Positions 57,770 through 64,000 of a stretch of DNA of 64,000 bases are shown here, one piece after another (the stretch's first letter is position 1; the number at the start of each line of letters is the position of its first letter). The notes beneath the pieces are model-generated. The model did not search any database, was not told the origin of the DNA, and saw only the letters and a program-made list of their open reading frames with translations. This DNA comes from Daphnia pulex (Eukaryota; Arthropoda; Branchiopoda; Diplostraca; Daphniidae): NCBI RefSeq assembly GCF_021134715.1, contig NC_060020.1, forward strand, positions 7,316,001 to 7,380,000, in the 5' to 3' direction. The translations under genes and the position numbers were made by a program.

Positions 57770-59470
57770 TTGTTTCAAATTCAGCTTGAAACTAGTTAGC
57801 TGACAGTGACACCTAGTATTGCTCCCTTTTGGTTTGACTTCGTTATCAGTTCGATTGCCTCACAAGAGATAAGCTTATCTAAAACTCTTGAATTATTGAT
57901 GGTATTCAACGAACATGGTAAATCACTTATATTGTAATGCTATACATTTTACTCCTGGAAGCGGCTAGTGCTGCAAGTTTTGTGCAACAGAAAATTACGA
58001 ACAGATAATGGATTGAATCTATCCAACCATAATGGAACATTACACAACCAAAGTTTGCATGTTGAGTGCCGGATGTTGTTGTTTTACTTCTTTGCACGAA
58101 ATCAGCCGCTATGTATCACCTTGTGGCCGGAAAATAACGAAATCTGTTTCAGAATTACTCATTTGAACGCATCATTTGAAGAGAAAACTCACCATGAAGC
58201 TTAAGCAATTTTTAAGATAAGAATTAATACCTTTATTACTATCGTTCCTTGCGTCGTTTATGCGCTCCAACGTCTGTACGATCTTAGTGTTCATGTTGGG
58301 AAAAATTAAAACCGTGATTTCTTTCATTACCGTACGATGTTTCCAAACACTTTCTTAATTTTAACATTCAAAGAAAGCATTAGGGAATTATGGGCTGACT
58401 AAGTATGTTCCTGACAAACTTTTGCCTTCATAATTCATTCAAGCTGCTGAAAATCGCTTCAGAGCAACGAAAACGAGGTGAACGAATAGCTTCGCTCCGT
58501 CATTATTTCAGGCAATGGATAAACTTGCTACCAGCTTGACTCTAACGTAGGAGGTGTGAGTCAGAGCATCACTTCGATAGATGAGAAATACAACGTGGGT
58601 GATGTGATGCCATCACTCGCTCGAGTGCAATTCTGATGAGACGACCGGAAACGAGTAGTGAACTAGTGACAACACACCCTAGCTGGCAACGTGTATGGGC
58701 GGGAAATTGGAAAGTCTCGAACATGATGATCTCAATTTGTCGTAGATAAAACAAAAATAGGTAAGAGTTTAGACAGCAAACACATGGTAGTGTCGTGTCG
58801 AGGGTATTTTACGGTTAGACTTAAAGTTAATTGGAGACTCAGTAAAGAAGGATCTTTTCGATGTCACTCTAATTAATGATAATGTCGTATTCTTCTGAGC
58901 ATCTAAAGATTTCTCTTCATAGTTCTTCGACATCCACGTACCAATCCGTTTTCGGCTATTGGACTATATACACCGGAGTAGAACAATAAATCAACGATTA
59001 TCCGCCGAAAAAGTAACTGGGTAAACAATAACTTGTTTGACGTGACATTGCTTATTACGGGAACATTTTTAAACAGGTGGAACATGACTCTCTCGCGAAA
59101 CCCACAACCTCTCACATTCTCCAACTATTGGTGTGTGGTAGTCACTGTCGTCGCTCATATTTGAGAGTGTTGAGCAGGAAACGGAAAAAAAAATTAAAGT
59201 AAAGAAAAATCAGCCTCCGTGGTAAAACCAAATTAGAGTAAATAATTTCATTCAGAAAATTTGTACTTCTTTGTATTTGAATGTCTCAATCTACAGACGG
59301 TATTGCTTTTTTCACTGAAAATAGGTTGTATCAACGCAAACAGAGATACTTCAAAAACAAATATCAGGATCTTCCGATTTAGGCTAATGTGATATAATAA
59401 TAATGTGACATAAATTTATGAACTGAAAATCGATTTACTTTCAGCGTTGCTTTTTTCGCCCATGAAATAG
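57770..59470. other. Intergenic; no gene seen
   Basis: Upstream region of the full-length integrin gene, presumably containing its promoter. Open frames on both strands are short and carry no recognised motif. Confidence 0.5.
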
Positions 59471-59472
59471 TT

Positions 59473-60170
59473 TTACATCAAACAACAGTTGCGGTTTCCT
59501 TTGATTTCCATAGGTTTATTTTTTTCAATCAATTGCAGTATTTCGTTTCGGTTGCTTCCTTTATAAAGAGTACAAAGGAGGTGAACTGGGGTTTCTCCAA
59601 AATGATTCCTGTAGTTTATTTCTATTCCATGTTTGATTAGTAACTGCAGAATTTCAATCAAGTTTTCCTCTTTATAATAGGCGCACAAATAAAGAAAAGC
59701 GTTGTTCCCAGTCCAGTCTTTACTATTCACGTCAATTTCGTGTTCGATTAAAAGCTGAATTATTTCTATCAGATTTCGTTTTCCGTAAAACTGACATAGG
59801 AGGTGTAAAGTATTAGATCCGTCCTTGTTCTTGCAATTTACATCAACCCCATGCTGCAACAAAATGCGGACGATATCGATCAAGTTGTCGTGTTTGTAAT
59901 TCCCGCACAAATAGAGGAAAGCTTTCGATCCAAGTTTATCATCGCAGTTTAGGTCGATTCCATTCCGCACAAGAAGTTGGATTATATCTGGCAGGTTTTC
60001 ATGTTGGTAATCACGGCACAAATTCATCAGAATTTGATTCGGATTTGGAGTTCTGCATATTTCTAAAATTTCCTTTAAAAAATCTTGGCGATTGAGAGAG
60101 ACAATTTTATATTGAAAATACTTTAGCCTATACTTTATACCTCGGCCGAATGAACAGTCTTCATAGTGCC
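59473..60170 (-). CDS. Ankyrin-repeat protein, 5-6 repeats, 5' end unresolved
   Basis: Continuous frame with regular ~38-residue repeats: LPDIIQLLVRNGIDLNCDD, LIDIVRILLQHGVDVNCKNK, LIEIIQLLIEHEIDVNSKD, LIEILQLLIKHGIEINYRN, each followed by a G(S/N/E)xxxxxLC turn with an unusual (L/H)LC(x)2Y(K/G) element in place of LHxAA. The tail is short and basic (IKGNRNCCLM), stop at 59473. A possible 57-bp intron (60140-60084) has good splice sites in phase, yet contains no stop and is a multiple of three, so it may be retained or spliced. No ATG precedes the first repeat in this exon, so an upstream exon must supply the start. No damage seen. A protein-binding scaffold by family; partner unknown. Confidence 0.75.
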
Positions 60171-60214
60171 AAATAGCAGCAAGAAACTGAAGGAAGGGAA
60201 AAACTGACACTTTA

Positions 60215-62085
60215 GTACCGTTGAAAAGAGAAATCTGTAAATCTCCCGAGTTTTTTAAATTAATTTACAAGATACGTACTACAAAAAAGTGAAACTACTG
60301 ACACACTTGAATGCACTTTAGAAAGTGCAATATCGATATACTGAATTGCTCTTCGTCCGTTAAAGCAACGGTCGACTTGTATTACATAGTAGATAACAGA
60401 CAGTATCTTGTTTGAAATGTGGATGTTGACCGTAGTTGAGCTTCGTTATCCACCGTTTGTTCGATGCTAACAAGTAATAAGAAAAAATAATCATACTTAT
60501 GTTTGCTAGAGCCCAAAATCCCAAAATAGATTTTTTTTTTTCTTTTACAATAGTAATAAAAAAATTCGTGAAACAGACTTTTATATGAAAAAGCACCAAG
60601 AAATGTATTCACTACACATTTTTTTTTTTAACAATAATTTGTTTCCGGGATTTTACAATTTTTTTTATTTTTAATGAATTTACAATGAATTTGAATTTAC
60701 AAAAAAGGCAAAACACAGCCTCGATGCTTCCGCGCCACTGGACACTGCCACCATCGATTTGAATGTCATTCAGTTCTCGGTCAAGTATTCCAAATGATTC
60801 CAGTTATGCCTATTATTCTCTGTTCAGTTCCATTTTGAAACTTTATCTGAATATAGCCCAGCTGGCCATGTGTGAGGTCAGTTTCTCTCCTATTTTTCTT
60901 CTCGATAGTTTTATCGTGACGTCTAAACTTTTCATTTCTCTATACTCATCATTTCACAGGCTTTTTCAAGTATGGAATTGGCGAAAGGCCGACCACTTCC
61001 TTTGGTTGCAAGTGGTTAAAGTTAACTCAACGTAGAGAAATCGCGCTGGATCATGAACGTTCTTTCGCTGGTGAAGGATCGAACGATGGCCGGAGTGAGT
61101 GTGCGATTGCTATATACATTATATACTCTATCGCAGAAAGTTGATCAGTCATCCATCTTATTTTTTTTCTACAACCAGAAAGTGAGTGCAGTAATCCGTC
61201 GAAATCAAATCATCATACTCTTTTGTTGACGTGTGGGGCTATATGTAGGGGGCGGGGATTTATATTATAGTTATTATAAACTCGTCCATCTTCCCAGCCC
61301 CGCTAGAGTGGCGGTGGTTGGGAACACCATCACAAGTTGGTGGCTGCATCATAAGTGGCTGGATCATAGAGAATTCTTGCTTATACAACAAAAGTATATT
61401 GGATCTGTATTATAGACACACTGTAAGGCCGAGCCTGGCAATAACAGCCTGGTTCCGTGCCAGCAGTGAATGGCTTAAGAGAGAAATAAGATTACAGCGT
61501 TCGATCACAGCTGCTGCTGCTGCCCAATTGTATTGCTCCTGTTTCTAATTAAATACACGACGGTGATCATCGGCAGATCTTTTGACCCTTACTGTTTTTA
61601 GGAGAAAAACACTGTTCTTTTAATAGGAATAGTAAAGAAAATTGGAACTTGATTAAATCCGCATCAAGGTGTGTGTACACATCGCTTAACGTCAATATGT
61701 ATATCACAACTGTAGTAACTCACCAAGAAGACATTCTTTTCAAATCTCAACTGTACAAATACAATACTCCTTTTTGTTTGTCTACATAACCTGGGCGTCT
61801 ACTGCGTATGCTCTTCATCAATATACGGTACAACACTACCCGTGAATCAAAATCAATACACATTATCTCACTTCTAAACTCTTCCTCCCATTCTACTCAA
61901 CTAGGGTGACCTGTTACAATAAATAAAGTCTTTTCTCATTTAACATTTTCAATGAATTTTTATCCCAAACGATCCAAACTGTGTCTCTAATCGATGTGAT
62001 TCTGTCGTAGATTTAAATAAACATTTAATTAAAACGAAACAAGCTAATCCCATGAATATTCATTGACACTCGTTGATCCATCATT
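60215..62085. other. No firm gene; one possible two-exon small frame
   Basis: On the plus strand an ATG at 60763 gives a 58-residue frame if the consensus intron at about 60880-60960 (gtcagt...cacag) is removed (SIPNDSSYAYYSLFSS...LAKGRPLPLVASG). Without homology I do not call it. The rest is AT-rich. Confidence 0.3.
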
Positions 62086-62090
62086 TCGGA

Positions 62091-62213
62091 TGCTGATTTT
62101 CGTTAACGCCATCTCCAAGACTCCAACGTTCGTTAAATGATTCTTCAATAAGTGTTTTAAAATCACCGGCATCTTTATCGGATTCTTTTTTCGCTTTCAC
62201 TACTAGACCATCT
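62091..62213 (-). CDS. Last exon of an unidentified gene
   Basis: After a good acceptor (ttgtgtattcag) the phase-2 frame reads DGLVVKAKKESDKDAGDFKT then LIEESFNERWSLGDGVNENQ and HPK, stop at 62091. The charged, low-bias composition looks coding. It lies 150 bp downstream of PSMA7 on the same strand, but no PSMA7 exon end (phases 0, 1 and 0) would join it in frame, so it should belong to another transcript, perhaps with first exons upstream of or nested around PSMA7. No family recognised. Confidence 0.4.
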
Positions 62214-62366
62214 CTGAATACACAAATAATGAATAGCTCAACAATTAGACGCGTAAATTTTACGAAACGAATTGGACGACGTTGTAGGATAACACTTTGT
62301 GTTTAGGCCATTGTTTATTTGTTGGTACGTGACGCAGCATCACAAATTTGCTGAGTTTTCAAATAG

Positions 62367-63929
<1,563 letters not shown>

Positions 63930-64000
63930 ATGGCGCGCAATGCAAGTGACAGCCATCACAGGCAACCTACAGTTATCTATGTGTGCAGACAGTCGATAAG
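63930..64000 (+). CDS. Possible gene start at right window edge
   Basis: An ATG at 63930 in a good context (aaaagATGGCG) opens MARNASDSHHRQPTVIYVCR and stays open to the window end. It is divergent to PSMA7. With only 23 codons it may be chance. Confidence 0.25.
   Translation, partial: MARNASDSHHRQPTVIYVCRQSI

Overview
The window is eukaryotic: short GT-AG introns (about 50-80 bp), integrin alpha genes and a proteasome alpha-7 gene. It also holds degenerate copies of a tyrosine-rich repeat family (APKYYT / YYTTTYAAPSYYT) that I associate with Daphnia. A branchiopod crustacean, most likely Daphnia, is the best guess; this rests on recalled family resemblance, not on a search.

Right part, about 50.6-64 kb, is ordinary gene-bearing chromosome. 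Two tandem integrin alpha genes lie on the minus strand: a full-length 968-aa gene in 12 exons (57764-54083) and a 674-aa gene in 8 exons (53703-51183). The short gene keeps the beta-propeller, thigh, transmembrane helix and GFFKR tail but lacks the calf-1/calf-2 stalk exons. Beyond them are an ankyrin-repeat gene, an orphan last exon, the complete PSMA7 gene (63393-62367) and a possible gene start at the right edge. A third integrin copy, closely similar to the short gene, starts at 561 and runs off the left edge.

Middle part, 809-50599, looks like one 49.8-kb insertion into the integrin array. Its outer ends are the left and right ~200-bp terminal inverted repeats of the same transposon family. 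The flanks rejoin into a sequence present uninterrupted near 53952, with an apparent TGT target duplication. The inside is a gene graveyard: copia, LINE, CACTA-like and pogo-like transposons; broken pieces of strawberry notch, lodestar/TTF2, RNF213, UGT, fem-1-like and nucleoplasmin-domain genes; and five members of an unrecognised protein family. At 42.2-47.1 kb there is a block of bacterial gene fragments (integrase, pntA, CPA2 cation/proton antiporter, addA, mutL), all on one strand and broken by stops and frameshifts, as expected of old DNA transferred from an alphaproteobacterium-like endosymbiont.

The functional genes are therefore the two integrins (cell adhesion), the proteasome subunit and perhaps the ankyrin-repeat protein. 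Nearly everything between 0.8 and 50.6 kb looks like decaying mobile or captured DNA. Exon boundaries were derived by eye from splice consensus and reading phase.
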